From Aeromonas eucrenophila (GTDB lineage Bacteria; Pseudomonadota; Gammaproteobacteria; Enterobacterales; Aeromonadaceae), in contig NZ_CDDF01000011.1 in the NCBI RefSeq assembly GCF_000819865.1, positions 116,566-180,565 on the forward strand: DNA of 64,000 bases. Reading direction: 5' to 3'. A model generated the notes under the pieces. The model worked only from the letters and a program-made list of their open reading frames with translations. It was not told the DNA's origin and searched no databases. Of the stretch, positions 1 to 9,324 are shown piece by piece; the stretch's first letter is position 1; every line of letters starts with the position of its first letter. The translations under genes and the position numbers were made by a program.

Positions 1-480
<480 letters not shown>

Positions 481-509
481 CCAGCCCCTTTCACCCAGGT
501 GAAAACCCA

Positions 510-537
510 AAGAGGCCGACAGCGATGTCGGCCTCTT
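510..537. terminator. Bidirectional intrinsic terminator between glpK and the LysR gene
   Basis: Perfect 12-bp stem (aagaggccgaca / tgtcggcctctt) with loop gcga. The A-rich and T-rich flanks allow function for the rightward glpK and the leftward LysR gene, which converge here. Confidence 0.85.
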
Positions 538-594
538 CTATTGTGTTCGCGCCCCACGCCGGTGCACACCGAGCAGGCAGAGGTGGTGATTGCC

Positions 595-1497
595 CTACAG
601 GGAATGGTTGCCGAGCTGCTCCCGGATAAAGTCGAGCCAGACCCGCAGCCGGATGTCGCGCTGGGCATCGGAGTAGAACACCGCATTGATGGGACGCGAG
701 GCGCCGCTGTTGCTGCGCGCCAGCACCTCCACCAGGGCGCCGCTCGCCCTGTCCTCCCCGGTCATGAAGTCAGAGAGGCAGACGATCCCCTGCCCCTTGA
801 GCGCCAGCTGGCGCAGGGTCTCGCCGCTGCTGGCCCTCAGGGTCGGGGTGATGGCAAAACGGTCTCCCTGCTCCGCGCTCAGCAGCGGCCAGTGGTTGAG
901 GTGATCGGGATGCAAAAAGCCGAGCAGCTCGTGACCCTCCAGCAGATCCGCCGGCTGGCGCGGGGTGCCGCGCTCGCTTAAATAGGCGGGAGAGGCCAGC
1001 AGCCGCAGCTTGGATCGCCCGAGCGGCAGGGCGCGCAGGGAGGAGTCGGTCAGCTCGCCGATGCGAATGGCCATGTCCACTCGCCGCTCCATCAGGTTGA
1101 TGAAGCCCTCGGAGCTGTGCAGTTGCAGCTCGATGGCCGGGTAGCGGCGGCGAAACTCGCCGATGATGGGCACCAGCCGGTGCAGTATGAAGGGGGTGGC
1201 AGCATCGACCCGCAATATCCCCTCCGGTTGCTCTCGGCGCATCAGCAGGTGGCTCTCGGCCTCGCTCATCTCGGTCAACACCTTGACCGCCCGCTGATAG
1301 AACCAGCTCCCCTCCTCGGTCAGGCTGACCCGGCGGGTGGTGCGATTGAGCAGCACGGTGGCGAGCTTTTCTTCGAGGCGCTTGATGCCGCGGCTCACCA
1401 CTGAGTTGTCCATCCCCAGGTTCTCCGCCGCCTGGCGAAAGCTACCCGCCTCCACCACGGCCACGAACAGGGTCAGTTCATCGGAATGGGTCTTCAT
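595..1497 (-). CDS. LysR-family transcriptional regulator, YafC-like
   Basis: A 300-residue DNA-binding regulator. Residues 1-60 form the LysR winged helix-turn-helix (FVAVVEAGSFRQAAENLG, then SRGIKRLEEKLATVLLNRTTR). The rest is the effector-binding domain, including the FINLMERRVDMAIRIGELTDSSL segment typical of the YafC/DsdC-like group. It resembles E. coli YafC over its whole length. It lies downstream of and on the same strand as the DUF1254 genes but is separated from them by a terminator, so it is probably transcribed alone. Its targets are unknown. Confidence 0.88.
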   Translation of the reverse strand: MKTHSDELTLFVAVVEAGSFRQAAENLGMDNSVVSRGIKRLEEKLATVLLNRTTRRVSLTEEGSWFYQRAVKVLTEMSEAESHLLMRREQPEGILRVDAATPFILHRLVPIIGEFRRRYPAIELQLHSSEGFINLMERRVDMAIRIGELTDSSLRALPLGRSKLRLLASPAYLSERGTPRQPADLLEGHELLGFLHPDHLNHWPLLSAEQGDRFAITPTLRASSGETLRQLALKGQGIVCLSDFMTGEDRASGALVEVLARSNSGASRPINAVFYSDAQRDIRLRVWLDFIREQLGNHSL

Positions 1498-1607
1498 TGT
1501 TGTTATCCTGGCAAGAGCAATGGCGTTTTATAGACGCAATGTCGATAAATTGGCAAGCCAAAATCTCCCGCGCCATCACGTTGGCGCCCGGCACCCGGCC
1601 CACATAA

Positions 1608-1637
1608 ACAAGCCCCACGACGAGGCGTGGGGCTTGT
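1608..1637 (-). terminator. Intrinsic terminator after the DUF1254 gene
   Basis: A 12-bp stem (1608-1619 with 1626-1637, core aagccccacg) lies 27 bases past the DUF1254 stop. On the minus strand it is followed by a short T-rich stretch. Confidence 0.75.
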
Positions 1638-1663
1638 ATCGACAGCGGCCTTCGGCCGAGGGG

Positions 1664-3127
1664 TTAGTTCAACTTCTCGATCTTGGGCGGGATCCAGCTG
1701 CCATCCAGTATGGGTTTCTCGCCCCAGTAGGCGCGGATATAGAGGGAGAAGTGACCCTCGGGCGCCGGCAGCCAGTTGTTGATCTCGGCCTTGGGCGGCG
1801 CCTTGCGGCTGACATGGATGGTCAGGGAGCCGTCAGGATTGAGCTTGAGATCCTTGTTCTTGGTGCCAAGCGAATAGCGGTTGAGCTCGTTCGGGCTGAA
1901 CAGGTGCTTGCTGTTATAGAGGGTCAGGGACCAGAAGCCCTTCACCGGGGGCAACTGCCCCTTGGCGAAGGTGACCTGGTAGCTGTGGGCGCCGTCGAGC
2001 TGCACCTTGCCGGCATCATAGTCCGTGTAGAAGTACTGGGTCTCGTCGGGCTTGTTGTCGAACATGTTCGACTTGGAGGTGCCGGTGCGGTTGTAGTAGT
2101 CCACCCCGAACTGGGCGTTGTTCTTGGAGCGGTTCCAGCCATTGCCCGCCGGTACCCCGTTGTTCTCCCACCTGAAGAAGTCGGCGATCACCGTCTTGTC
2201 GGTCTGCTCCGCCGCTTCGTTCATCCACTGGCGCACCTTGGGATCCTGCTTGCCCGCGTTCACCAAGTGGCGGAACTGGGCATACAGCGCCTCTTCACCG
2301 GGCAGGGGCGCGACCTTGGTCAGCACGTTGTCCAGCTGATCGAAGAACTTGTCCGGGATGACCCACTTGGTCTCCCCGGCGCTGGGGTTGGGCTTCTCGC
2401 CGATGGAGGGGATGTTGGCGTAGTCATAGGACTTCATCTTGCCGTCGAACTTGCTGAGCGGGTAAGTCATCACCTCCCGCACCGGCGCCTGGATGGCCGC
2501 CCGATCTTCCTTGGTATCGTCCATCTGCACCCGGGGGATCACGTTGGCCATCTCGGTGGAGGAGCAGATGACCCCCTCGATCCCCTTGGGAGTCTCACCC
2601 TGCCAGTTTGGCCCCACCAGCAGGTAGAAGCCGGGCTTGGAGCCATAGGGCTTGCCGAGGTTCGCTATCTGGTCGGTGCGGGCATCGTAGATGGCGTAGA
2701 CCCAGAAGCGATCGCCGAAGTCCGGCACCTGGATCACCACGGGTTCTTTATCCAGCTCGAAGAAGCCGAGCCCGTAGACCACGTCCTGATTCGGGCAAGT
2801 AACGAAGGTTTCTGCTGGTTTGATGTAATCCGTCAGCATGCTGAGCTGCCCCATGGGGGCAACCGGCACCATGCCGCCATTGAGGGCCGGATAGGGCGCC
2901 TTGGTGATGGTGGCCCGGCGGTTGAACTGATTGACCATGGGATAACCCCAGATGTAGGCCTGCTGGGCGATGGCCTTCACGTAGGCCTCCGGCATCTGGA
3001 CCCCGGCGGCGGGCCAGGTCAACGCATCAAACGCCGTGGGATGGGGAATGGTCAATGGGGCCGACTGGGCCATGGCTCCCGCGCTCAGCGCGAGCGTGGT
3101 CAGCCATACGAGTTGCTTGAGTTTCAT
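1664..3127 (-). CDS. Exported DUF1254/DUF1214 domain protein
   Basis: A 487-residue protein with a clear N-terminal signal peptide (hydrophobic residues 5-17, AMA cleavage motif near residue 20), so probably periplasmic. Residues about 50-200 are the DUF1254 domain (AYIWGYPMVNQFNRR, then CPNQDVVYGLGFFELDKEPVV). Residues about 340-480 are DUF1214 (GFWSLTLYNSKHLFSPNELNRYSLG). The biochemical role of the family is not established. A second copy of the same architecture lies 63 bases upstream on the same strand but is broken, so the pair was probably a two-gene operon of paralogues. The start ATG is preceded by a purine-rich stretch (GAGGAGACATAG). Confidence 0.9.
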   Translation of the reverse strand: MKLKQLVWLTTLALSAGAMAQSAPLTIPHPTAFDALTWPAAGVQMPEAYVKAIAQQAYIWGYPMVNQFNRRATITKAPYPALNGGMVPVAPMGQLSMLTDYIKPAETFVTCPNQDVVYGLGFFELDKEPVVIQVPDFGDRFWVYAIYDARTDQIANLGKPYGSKPGFYLLVGPNWQGETPKGIEGVICSSTEMANVIPRVQMDDTKEDRAAIQAPVREVMTYPLSKFDGKMKSYDYANIPSIGEKPNPSAGETKWVIPDKFFDQLDNVLTKVAPLPGEEALYAQFRHLVNAGKQDPKVRQWMNEAAEQTDKTVIADFFRWENNGVPAGNGWNRSKNNAQFGVDYYNRTGTSKSNMFDNKPDETQYFYTDYDAGKVQLDGAHSYQVTFAKGQLPPVKGFWSLTLYNSKHLFSPNELNRYSLGTKNKDLKLNPDGSLTIHVSRKAPPKAEINNWLPAPEGHFSLYIRAYWGEKPILDGSWIPPKIEKLN

Positions 3128-3190
3128 CTATGTCTCCTCTGAGGAAGGCTCCCGGCGCGGCACCTTGACCACACCGGGATGCTGTCTGAT

Positions 3191-4671
3191 TCAGTTGTTC
3201 ACCTTGACCAGATCGTCCAGGATCCAGGTCTGGTCATAGAAACCGTCTTCGGTGCCATAGAGGCGCAGGGCCACCAGGAAATTGCGTCCCGCTATGGTCT
3301 TGATAAAGGCGCTGTCTGCGACATCTTTTGGCTTGCTGGGCCCAAACCAGAGGTCGATGGAGCCATCCTGGTTCTTCGGAATGTCGTAATAGCCGTTGGT
3401 GGAGGGCAGCAGCTGATCCGTCTCCGGCATGGTGCCGTCGGTGATGTTGTAGGCGGTCACCGCCCAGAACAGGGCCGCCGGCGGGTTCGCGGGCAGGTGC
3501 AGCTTGTAGGTGTTGCCGCCCTCCAGGTGCTTGCCGTCCTTGTCCTTGGTCGCATAAGGGTACTTGGAGCCCGCCCCCGTGGTGTGCATCACCATGGCCG
3601 CCGCACTCGAATAGGCGATCTGGAAGAAGGCGGCGCGCTGGTTCTTGTCCAGGGTGGCGTATTGCATCCACTCGGCGGTGGCCCCTGCCCAGGAGTTCTC
3701 CCACTGGCGGTTCGGTTAGTAGAGCTGGCGCTGATCGTCGAGTCCCACCTGACGGCGGGCCAGGATCATGCGGGGGGCCATCTCCACCGCCTTCTTCAGC
3801 AGGGCCCCTTGCTCGGCGCGAACGGCTTGCCCTTGACGATGCCGATGCCGATGCTCAGCAGGGCACTGCGAGTCTGATCCGGGATCGCGGTGAGCGGCTC
3901 GTAATCGACGAACTCCTTCAGTTTCTGCCAGTAAGCGCCATCCGTCGGGTACATCATGGTGACCCGCTTGCCGCTCGCATCCGGGAACTCCATCGGCTTG
4001 ACCTCCTTCTCCACGTCCCACAGGGGATAGACCCGGGTGGTTTCCGCATTCTTCACCGCCGGGGCCGGATCCGGCTTGCCCTCCCCCTTGCCCATGATGG
4101 TGCGGAAGAACAGGAAGACGTTGTAGGTCGATGACTTGAACGCGAAATAGCCTTGCGGCACAGGCCCTTCGTAATCCGGTGGCAGCAAGAGGTAGAGGCC
4201 GCCACGGGCGCGACCCGGGCCTATGGCCCCCACGTCCGTGATGGTCTGCTGGAAGAAGTCGGTGAACATGCCGATGACGTTGGCCGGCGCCTTGATCACC
4301 AGCGGGCCCGTCTGCTTGAGATCCAGATAGCTCATGGAGTAGATGACATCCCCATTGGGGGTCGGCACCACGGCGCGGCTGTCCATCCGCTCCTTCCACA
4401 CCGGCAGCACGTTGTAGCCGCTGCCAAAGGCGGCCTCGGAGCCGTCGCGCAGGCCTATGGTGTTCATCAGCGGCAGGGAGACCAGATAGGCCTGCACCGC
4501 GTCCTGGTAGTAGAGCTCGTCGCTCAGGGTCTTCGCCTCGGACTCCGACAGCCAGTTGCCCTTGTTCAGCTGGGTCATCAGGGGAGACATGGGGGCCTCT
4601 GCCGCCGCCATCATGGGGTTGGCCCCCAGCAGGGCGAGGAGAATGGCCGAGGTGAGATAGCGATGTGTCAT
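3191..4671 (-). pseudogene. Second DUF1254/DUF1214 gene, broken by a frameshift and a nonsense codon
   Basis: The ATG at 4671 (GGAAGG ribosome site upstream) begins an exported protein with signal peptide (LTSAILLALLGANPMMAAAEA) and DUF1254 domain. The frame ends early at 3796. The homologous sequence continues in the next frame from about 3815 (ALLKKAVEMAPRMILARRQVG), needing the equivalent of one lost base in the GCCGAGCAAGGGGCCC stretch. It then meets an in-frame TAA at 3716-3718, after which PNRQWENSWAGATAEWM and a full DUF1214 domain continue to the stop at 3191. The family typically has a tyrosine or similar residue before PN, so TAC to TAA is a plausible origin of the stop. Two independent lesions make a sequencing artefact less likely than true decay. 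Confidence 0.85.
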
Positions 4672-4854
4672 AGAACCTTCCTGTTCTCTGTGAAGTCGGC
4701 GGTAATCCATTACCGCCTACGAGAAGGGTCTCTCCTGAGTGCGCAGTCAGCGCAACATGAACACAACGTATATGCTTCTTTCGATACAAAAATGACATTG
4801 GTAACAAGGGGGCGTCGGTTGCCTGATCGCCCCCCGTCAACGAGGAGCAATGAC

Positions 4855-5202
4855 ATGAAATACAAGGGAAGCTGCCACTGCGGCAGGGTGGCATTCGAAG
4901 TCGAGGGGGAGCTGACCCAGGCCATGGCCTGCAACTGCTCCATCTGCCAGCGCAAGGGATCCCTGCTGTGGATGCTGCCGCGCGACAAGCTGCAACTGCT
5001 GACCCCGGACGAGGCCGCCAGCACCTACACCTTCCACAAACATGTGGTCAAACACCGCTTCTGCCCGGTGTGCGGCATCCACCCCTATTGCGACGGCGTG
5101 GATCCCAAGGGGCACCACATGGTCGCCGTCAATGTCCGCTGCCTGGAGGGAGTGGATCCCGAGGCGCTGCCGGTGCAGCACTACGATGGCCGGGCCCTGT
5201 GA
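4855..5202 (+). CDS. GFA-family (CENP-V/GFA domain) zinc protein
   Basis: A small 115-residue protein of the glutathione-dependent formaldehyde-activating enzyme-like family. The zinc ligands are visible: C7 and C9 (SCHCG), C26, C28 and C31 (CNCSIC), C70 and C73 (CPVC). Members bind zinc; whether this one acts on S-hydroxymethylglutathione is unknown. The start at 4855 was chosen because GAGGAGC ends 6 bases upstream. It diverges from the DUF1254 pseudogene. A weak hairpin follows at 5226-5255. Confidence 0.9.
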   Translation: MKYKGSCHCGRVAFEVEGELTQAMACNCSICQRKGSLLWMLPRDKLQLLTPDEAASTYTFHKHVVKHRFCPVCGIHPYCDGVDPKGHHMVAVNVRCLEGVDPEALPVQHYDGRAL

Positions 5203-5225
5203 CCGGGCGCTGAGCCAAGTCATCC

Positions 5226-5255
5226 GCACGCCGGGGCAATGAAGCCCTGGCGTGC
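5226..5255 (+). terminator. Hairpin after the GFA gene, weak terminator
   Basis: A 12-bp stem with one G-T pair (gcacgccggggc / gccctggcgtgc), loop aatgaa. Only an interrupted T stretch follows, so termination strength is uncertain. Confidence 0.5.
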
Positions 5256-5430
5256 GATAAGCTCCTCCTTTCCGCCACTACCTCTCCCCCCAGACTTTTC
5301 CAATCCCTGGTGCCATTGCTGTGATCCGGCGCTAACACTCCCGCCGACAACAAGGCTACAATCGGCGCCCACATAGGGATATTGAGCAGGCGTCTTATCA
5401 CCAACCCTGCTGTCACACGAAGGAAGCACA

Positions 5431-5820
5431 ATGTCATTTGAACACCGCCTGTTCGCCGCCCATCAAGAGCTGGCCAGCAAGGGCGTGAAGGAGATCAACT
5501 ACGACCCGCCCCTGTGCCAACTGCTGCGCAAATTCGGCTGGCAACTGAAACCACCCCACTATGAGCGCTTTATGGTCAACCTGATCGCCATGGGGCTGCC
5601 GGTGGGTATCATCTGGGGACTGTTGATGTGGTTCTTCGGCTGGGAGCATGAGGTGAGCCTGGGGTATGCCCTGCGCCAAACCAGTTTCTTTGCCATCGGT
5701 GTCGGCCTGCTGATGGCTATCGTCTTCCAGGTGCGCCGTCGGCAGCTCAAGTTGACCCCCTGGGAGGCACTGCCCCACTCCACGCCGCGGACCCAGAAGC
5801 GCTGGCAACCCAAGCAGTAA
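5431..5820 (+). CDS. Small membrane protein, DUF6404-like
   Basis: 129 residues: a soluble N-terminal part of about 45 residues (FEHRLFAAHQELASKGVKEINYDPP, then LLRKFGW), two hydrophobic segments at about residues 48-70 and 80-98, and a basic C-terminal tail. This matches my recollection of the DUF6404 family, whose function is unknown. GAAGGAAG precedes the ATG. Confidence 0.72.
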   Translation: MSFEHRLFAAHQELASKGVKEINYDPPLCQLLRKFGWQLKPPHYERFMVNLIAMGLPVGIIWGLLMWFFGWEHEVSLGYALRQTSFFAIGVGLLMAIVFQVRRRQLKLTPWEALPHSTPRTQKRWQPKQ

Positions 5821-5862
5821 GGTGTCAGTAATGGAGCATCAACCGACAAGCCAGGAAGCCAT

Positions 5863-6228
5863 ATGACCAAGGCCCATGAAAAACTGAACTATGTGGAGTT
5901 TGCCGCCCGGGATCTCGCGGCCACCAAGACCTTCTTTACCGCCGCCTTTGGCTGGCAGTTTGTGGATTACGGCCCCGACTACTGCGCCTTTGCGGGGGAA
6001 GGGCTGGATGGCGGCTTCTACCGGGCGGATCTCTGCTGTCAGAGCGCCCAGGGCGGCGCCCTGCTGGTGTTCTACAGCGCCGACATTGCGGCGACCCAGG
6101 CCAAGGTGTTCCAGCATGGGGGCACCATCATTCGCCCGCTGTTTGACTTCCCCGGTGGCCGCCGTTTCCACTTCGTTGAGCCCAGCGGCAATGAGTTTGC
6201 GGTCTGGTCCGAGGCGGCCGGCGCCTGA
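5863..6228 (+). CDS. VOC-family protein (glyoxalase/bleomycin-resistance fold)
   Basis: 121 residues with the paired beta-alpha-beta-beta-beta units of the vicinal oxygen chelate fold: LNYVEFAARDLAATKTFFTAAFGW at the start, and FDFPGGRRFHFVEPSGNEFAVWSE at the end. Metal-binding side chains seem plausible (E in VEF; H and E near the C terminus). The substrate cannot be inferred; related proteins include lactoylglutathione lyases and antibiotic-binding proteins. It lies 42 bases after the DUF6404 gene and may share its transcript. Confidence 0.88.
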   Translation: MTKAHEKLNYVEFAARDLAATKTFFTAAFGWQFVDYGPDYCAFAGEGLDGGFYRADLCCQSAQGGALLVFYSADIAATQAKVFQHGGTIIRPLFDFPGGRRFHFVEPSGNEFAVWSEAAGA

Positions 6229-6383
6229 GCTGGCGTGGTGCGCTCCTGGTGACTCCTTGCAGGGGCGCACCCTTCACCACTGCTCTATTGCTGCGCTCAC
6301 CTCAATAGTGTTTTGCGACAGCGCCCCTCTTATCCGCACGCCACCGCAGGCATACTGACTCTCGTTGTCTCGAGGAGAGTCAG

Positions 6384-6674
6384 ATGTCCGTTCCCGTCAT
6401 AGTGATTGCCCAGCTCGACGCCAAGCCCGAATTCGCCGCCCAACTCAGGGCCGCCCTGACACCGCTGATCGCGGCCAGCCAGCAAGAGGCCGGCTGCCTG
6501 CGCTATCAACTGCACCAGAGCCTGGATAACCCCCAATCCTGGATGCTGCACGAGGAGTGGGTGAGCGAGGATGCCCTTATCGCCCACCAGCAAGAGCCCC
6601 ACTTTATCGCCTTCGTGGCCGACACCCAGGGCTGGTTTGCCAACAGCACCGTTCGCCGCTATCACTTGGCCTGA
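6384..6674 (+). CDS. Antibiotic biosynthesis monooxygenase-domain protein (YgiN-like)
   Basis: A 96-residue single ABM domain (dimeric alpha/beta barrel). The family pattern is visible: AQLDAKPEFAAQLRAALTPLI, EAGCLRYQLHQSLDNP, MLHEEWVSEDALIAHQQEPHF. E. coli YgiN is a quinol monooxygenase of this fold; a similar redox role here is inference. The ATG is preceded by GAGGAGAGTCAG. Confidence 0.87.
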   Translation: MSVPVIVIAQLDAKPEFAAQLRAALTPLIAASQQEAGCLRYQLHQSLDNPQSWMLHEEWVSEDALIAHQQEPHFIAFVADTQGWFANSTVRRYHLA

Positions 6675-6787
6675 CCGCCTGCACCACTTTTTCTGCCCAC
6701 CAGCAGTTTGACCGCAGACGGCAAACTGACTGATGGGCAAACCCCATAAACAAGAACGTAAAAAGCAAGAACATGAGGAGTTTGATG

Positions 6788-7588
6788 ATGAAAATGCCAA
6801 TGATGGGTCTGGGCACCTTCCGCCTGAAGGGCGAGCCCCTGCTCGCCACCCTGAACACCGGCCTGGAGCTCGGCTATCGCCATATCGACACCGCCCAGAT
6901 CTACGGCAACGAGGCCGAGGTGGGCGAGATATTGGCCAGCACTGCTGTGCCCCGCCAGGATATCTACCTGACCACCAAGGTGTGGACCAGCGAGTTCGGT
7001 CCGGGCAAGGTGATCCCGAGCCTGAAGGTAAGCCTCGAGAAGCTGCGCACCGATTATCTGGACTTGGCGCTCATTCACTGGCCCTCCCCCCAGGATGAAG
7101 TGCCGATGGCGGTCTATCTGGAGCAGTTGGCCGAGGCCAAGGCCCAGGGCCTGACCCGGGAGATCGGGGTCTCCAACTTCACCGTGGCCCAGCTCAAAGA
7201 AGCCATCGACATCCTGGGGCCGGGCGCCATCGCTCACCAGCAGGTGGAAGTGCACCCCCTGCTGCAAAACCGCAAGGTGGTTGAGTTCTGCCAGGAGCAG
7301 GGCATCGCCCTCACCGCCTATATGCCGCTCGCCTACGGCAAGGTGCTCACCGAGCCGCTCTTGGTAGAGATCGGCAAACGCCACGGCGTCTCGGCGGCCC
7401 AGGTGTCGCTGGCCTGGCTGCTGGCCCAGGGCATGACGGTGATCCCGAGCTCCACCAAGCGGGAGAACCAGGCCGCTAACCTGGCCGCCCTCAAGGTCCA
7501 GCTCAGCCCCGACGAGATGGCCCAGATCGCCACCCTGGAGCGGGGCGAGCGCTGCGCCAATCCGGACTTCGCACCTGCCTGGGACTAA
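6788..7588 (+). CDS. dkgB: Aldo/keto reductase, 2,5-diketo-D-gluconate reductase B type
   Basis: A 266-residue NADPH-dependent TIM-barrel reductase, the same length as E. coli DkgB (267) and similar throughout. The catalytic tetrad can be placed at D34, Y39, K64 and H97 (IDTAQIY, TTKVW, LIHWPSP). The cofactor motif IPSSTKRENQ is near residues 214-223. In the family it reduces methylglyoxal and other aldehydes or ketones as well as diketogluconate. The start at 6788 (MKMPMMGLGTF) was chosen because GAGGAG ends 7 bases upstream; ATG codons at 6773 and 6785 are alternatives. Confidence 0.93.
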   Translation: MKMPMMGLGTFRLKGEPLLATLNTGLELGYRHIDTAQIYGNEAEVGEILASTAVPRQDIYLTTKVWTSEFGPGKVIPSLKVSLEKLRTDYLDLALIHWPSPQDEVPMAVYLEQLAEAKAQGLTREIGVSNFTVAQLKEAIDILGPGAIAHQQVEVHPLLQNRKVVEFCQEQGIALTAYMPLAYGKVLTEPLLVEIGKRHGVSAAQVSLAWLLAQGMTVIPSSTKRENQAANLAALKVQLSPDEMAQIATLERGERCANPDFAPAWD

Positions 7589-7598
7589 CCGGATTGTT

Positions 7599-7710
7599 CC
7601 CTCTCCCCATGGGAGAGGGTATAGCAGCATCTTTCGCTACCCTAAGCCAGTTTTGCAGCATATACAGAATGTCCCCTCATCCCCGCCCCTTCTCCCGCCA
7701 GGGGAGAAGG
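7599..7710. repeat. Two short inverted repeats downstream of dkgB
   Basis: Hairpin 1 is ccctctccc / gggagaggg at 7599-7619, loop cat. Hairpin 2 is ccttctcc / ggagaagg at 7688-7710. Neither has a T tract. Pairs of C/T-rich hairpins like these resemble dispersed extragenic palindromes, but copy number cannot be judged from one window. Confidence 0.45.
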
Positions 7711-7746
7711 GAGTCAATAACGATCCGGGACATTTATCCAACCCCT

Positions 7747-7777
7747 AGCGGGAGGCACTGTGCCTCCCGCTTTTTTT
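7747..7777 (+). terminator. Intrinsic terminator downstream of dkgB
   Basis: An 11-bp perfect stem (agcgggaggca / tgcctcccgct) with a 3-base loop, followed by seven T. The 7589-7945 gap otherwise holds only the inverted repeats and the promoter region of the next gene. Confidence 0.88.
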
Positions 7778-7945
7778 GGTTTGGTGCGCTGCCACCCCCC
7801 TTTCCCGCCCGATAACACCCGCCTCCCCTCGGTTATTGCTGCTGATTAAGCAAAAGTAATTTGATGTCATCGTCATTTTTGCCAACAAAGCACGTCGGCA
7901 TACTGGCGCCATTCTCCCGTCGGGAGTCCTATCCAAGGAGTTTGT

Positions 7946-9118
7946 ATGCCACTGGCGTTATTTGCCCTCACCCTGAGTGCCTTTGCGATCGGCACCACCG
8001 AATTTGTGATAGTGGGGCTCATCCCCACCATCGCCGAGCAACTGCATGTCTCCCTGCCCTCGGCGGGCCTCTTGGTCAGCCTCTACGCCCTCGGCGTCGC
8101 CATAGGTGCGCCGCTGTTGACCGCCCTGACCGGCAAGCTGCCGCGCAAGTGGTTGCTGGTCGGGCTGATGGCGCTGTTCACCGCCGGCAACCTGCTGGCC
8201 TGGCAGGCCCCCGGCTACGAGAGCCTGATCGTCGCCCGGGTGCTGACCGGTCTGGCTCACGGGGTCTTCTTCTCGGTGGGTTCGACCATCGCCACTGGCC
8301 TCGTGGCCAAAGAAAAAGCGGCCAGCGCCATCGCCATCATGTTCAGCGGCCTGACCGTCGCCCTGGTGACCGGTGTACCGCTCGGCACCTGGATTGGCCA
8401 ACAGTTTGGCTGGCGCGAGACCTTCCTGGTGGTGAGCCTCTTGGGCCTCATCGCCATGGTGGGCAGCCTGCTGCTGATCCCGAGCAACCTGCCCAAGGGG
8501 GCAGCCTCCAGCATCCGTGAACAACTGCTGGTGCTGACCAAGAAGCCGCTGCTGCTGGTCTACGCCAAGACAGCGCTCGGCTACGGCGGCGCCTTCACCG
8601 CCTTTACCTTCCTCGCCCCCATCCTGCAACAGGTGAGCGGCTTCGGCGCCAACGCGGTCAGCCTGATCCTGCTGGTATACGGAGTATCGGTGGCATTCGG
8701 CAACATCTGGGGCGGCAAGCTGGCGGACAAGATGGGTCCATTGCCCGCGTTGAAGCTGATGTTTGCCGGGCTGGCGCTCATCTTGCTGATGCTCACCTTC
8801 ACCGCGCCCCATCCGGTGCTGGCGGTGCTGACCGTGCTGGTGTGGGGTGCCTTCGCCTTTGGCAACGTGCCGGGACTGCAGGTGCTGGTGGTGAAACAGG
8901 CCGAGATCCATACCCCCAACGCCGTGGACGTGGCCTCCGGCCTCAACATCGCCGCCTTCAACGTCGGCATCGCCTTGGGTTCAGTCGTTGGTGGCTTCGT
9001 GGTGGAGCACCTTGGGCTGATGCACACCCCCTGGATAGGCGCGCTGATCGTGCTGCTGGCCTACGGCCTGACCCACGTCAGCGAGAAGCGCGAGGCCAAA
9101 TTGGCGCTGGCGGTCTGA
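7946..9118 (+). CDS. MFS transporter, DHA1 drug-efflux type (AraJ/YdhP-like)
   Basis: A 390-residue inner-membrane protein with about 12 hydrophobic segments. The N-terminal signature is GTTEFVIVGLIPTIA; the family loop motif between TM2 and TM3 is seen as GAPLLTALTGKLPRKW. VLTGLAHGVFFSVGS and GVPLGTWIGQQFGWRETF match the AraJ/YdhP group of proton-driven exporters of sugars, purines or drugs. The substrate is not deducible. AAGGAG lies 6 bases before the ATG. It converges with cydX and shares a bidirectional terminator with it. Confidence 0.88.
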   Translation: MPLALFALTLSAFAIGTTEFVIVGLIPTIAEQLHVSLPSAGLLVSLYALGVAIGAPLLTALTGKLPRKWLLVGLMALFTAGNLLAWQAPGYESLIVARVLTGLAHGVFFSVGSTIATGLVAKEKAASAIAIMFSGLTVALVTGVPLGTWIGQQFGWRETFLVVSLLGLIAMVGSLLLIPSNLPKGAASSIREQLLVLTKKPLLLVYAKTALGYGGAFTAFTFLAPILQQVSGFGANAVSLILLVYGVSVAFGNIWGGKLADKMGPLPALKLMFAGLALILLMLTFTAPHPVLAVLTVLVWGAFAFGNVPGLQVLVVKQAEIHTPNAVDVASGLNIAAFNVGIALGSVVGGFVVEHLGLMHTPWIGALIVLLAYGLTHVSEKREAKLALAV

Positions 9119-9132
9119 CCTTCCCCCAAACG

Positions 9133-9162
9133 AAAAGGCCGACACTGAGTGTCGGCCTTTTT
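9133..9162. terminator. Bidirectional terminator between the MFS gene and cydX
   Basis: A 13-bp stem (aaaaggccgacac / gtgtcggcctttt) with loop tga and T or A runs on both sides. Confidence 0.88.
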
Positions 9163-9182
9163 CATTTCCAAGGCGGCGGGGC

Positions 9183-9296
9183 TCAAGACTCCTTGAGATC
9201 CTCGTCCGCGGCCCAGCGCGCCTCCAGCCAGAGCAGGTTGACCAGGCCGCACAGCAGGGCAAAGCCCAGCCCCAGAATCCAGGTGAAATACCACAT
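9183..9296 (-). CDS. cydX: Cytochrome bd oxidase small subunit CydX (YbgT family)
   Basis: A 37-residue single-pass membrane protein starting MWYFTWILGLGFALLCGL, matching the CydX signature MWYFxWILG. CydX stabilises the CydAB complex and its haems. It lies 28 bases after cydB on the same strand with a GGAG-type site (AAGGGAGTTTCG) before the ATG, completing the operon order A-B-X. The C-terminal tail is acidic, as in E. coli. Confidence 0.93.
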   Translation of the reverse strand: MWYFTWILGLGFALLCGLVNLLWLEARWAADEDLKES

Positions 9297-9324
9297 AGTC
9301 GAAACTCCCTTGAGTAGAAGACGG

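Noticed and set aside
1337-3142. 601-codon plus-strand open frame opposite the DUF1254 gene
   Set aside because: Same shadow effect; its translation is low-complexity Val/Gly/Leu/His/Arg and matches no family.
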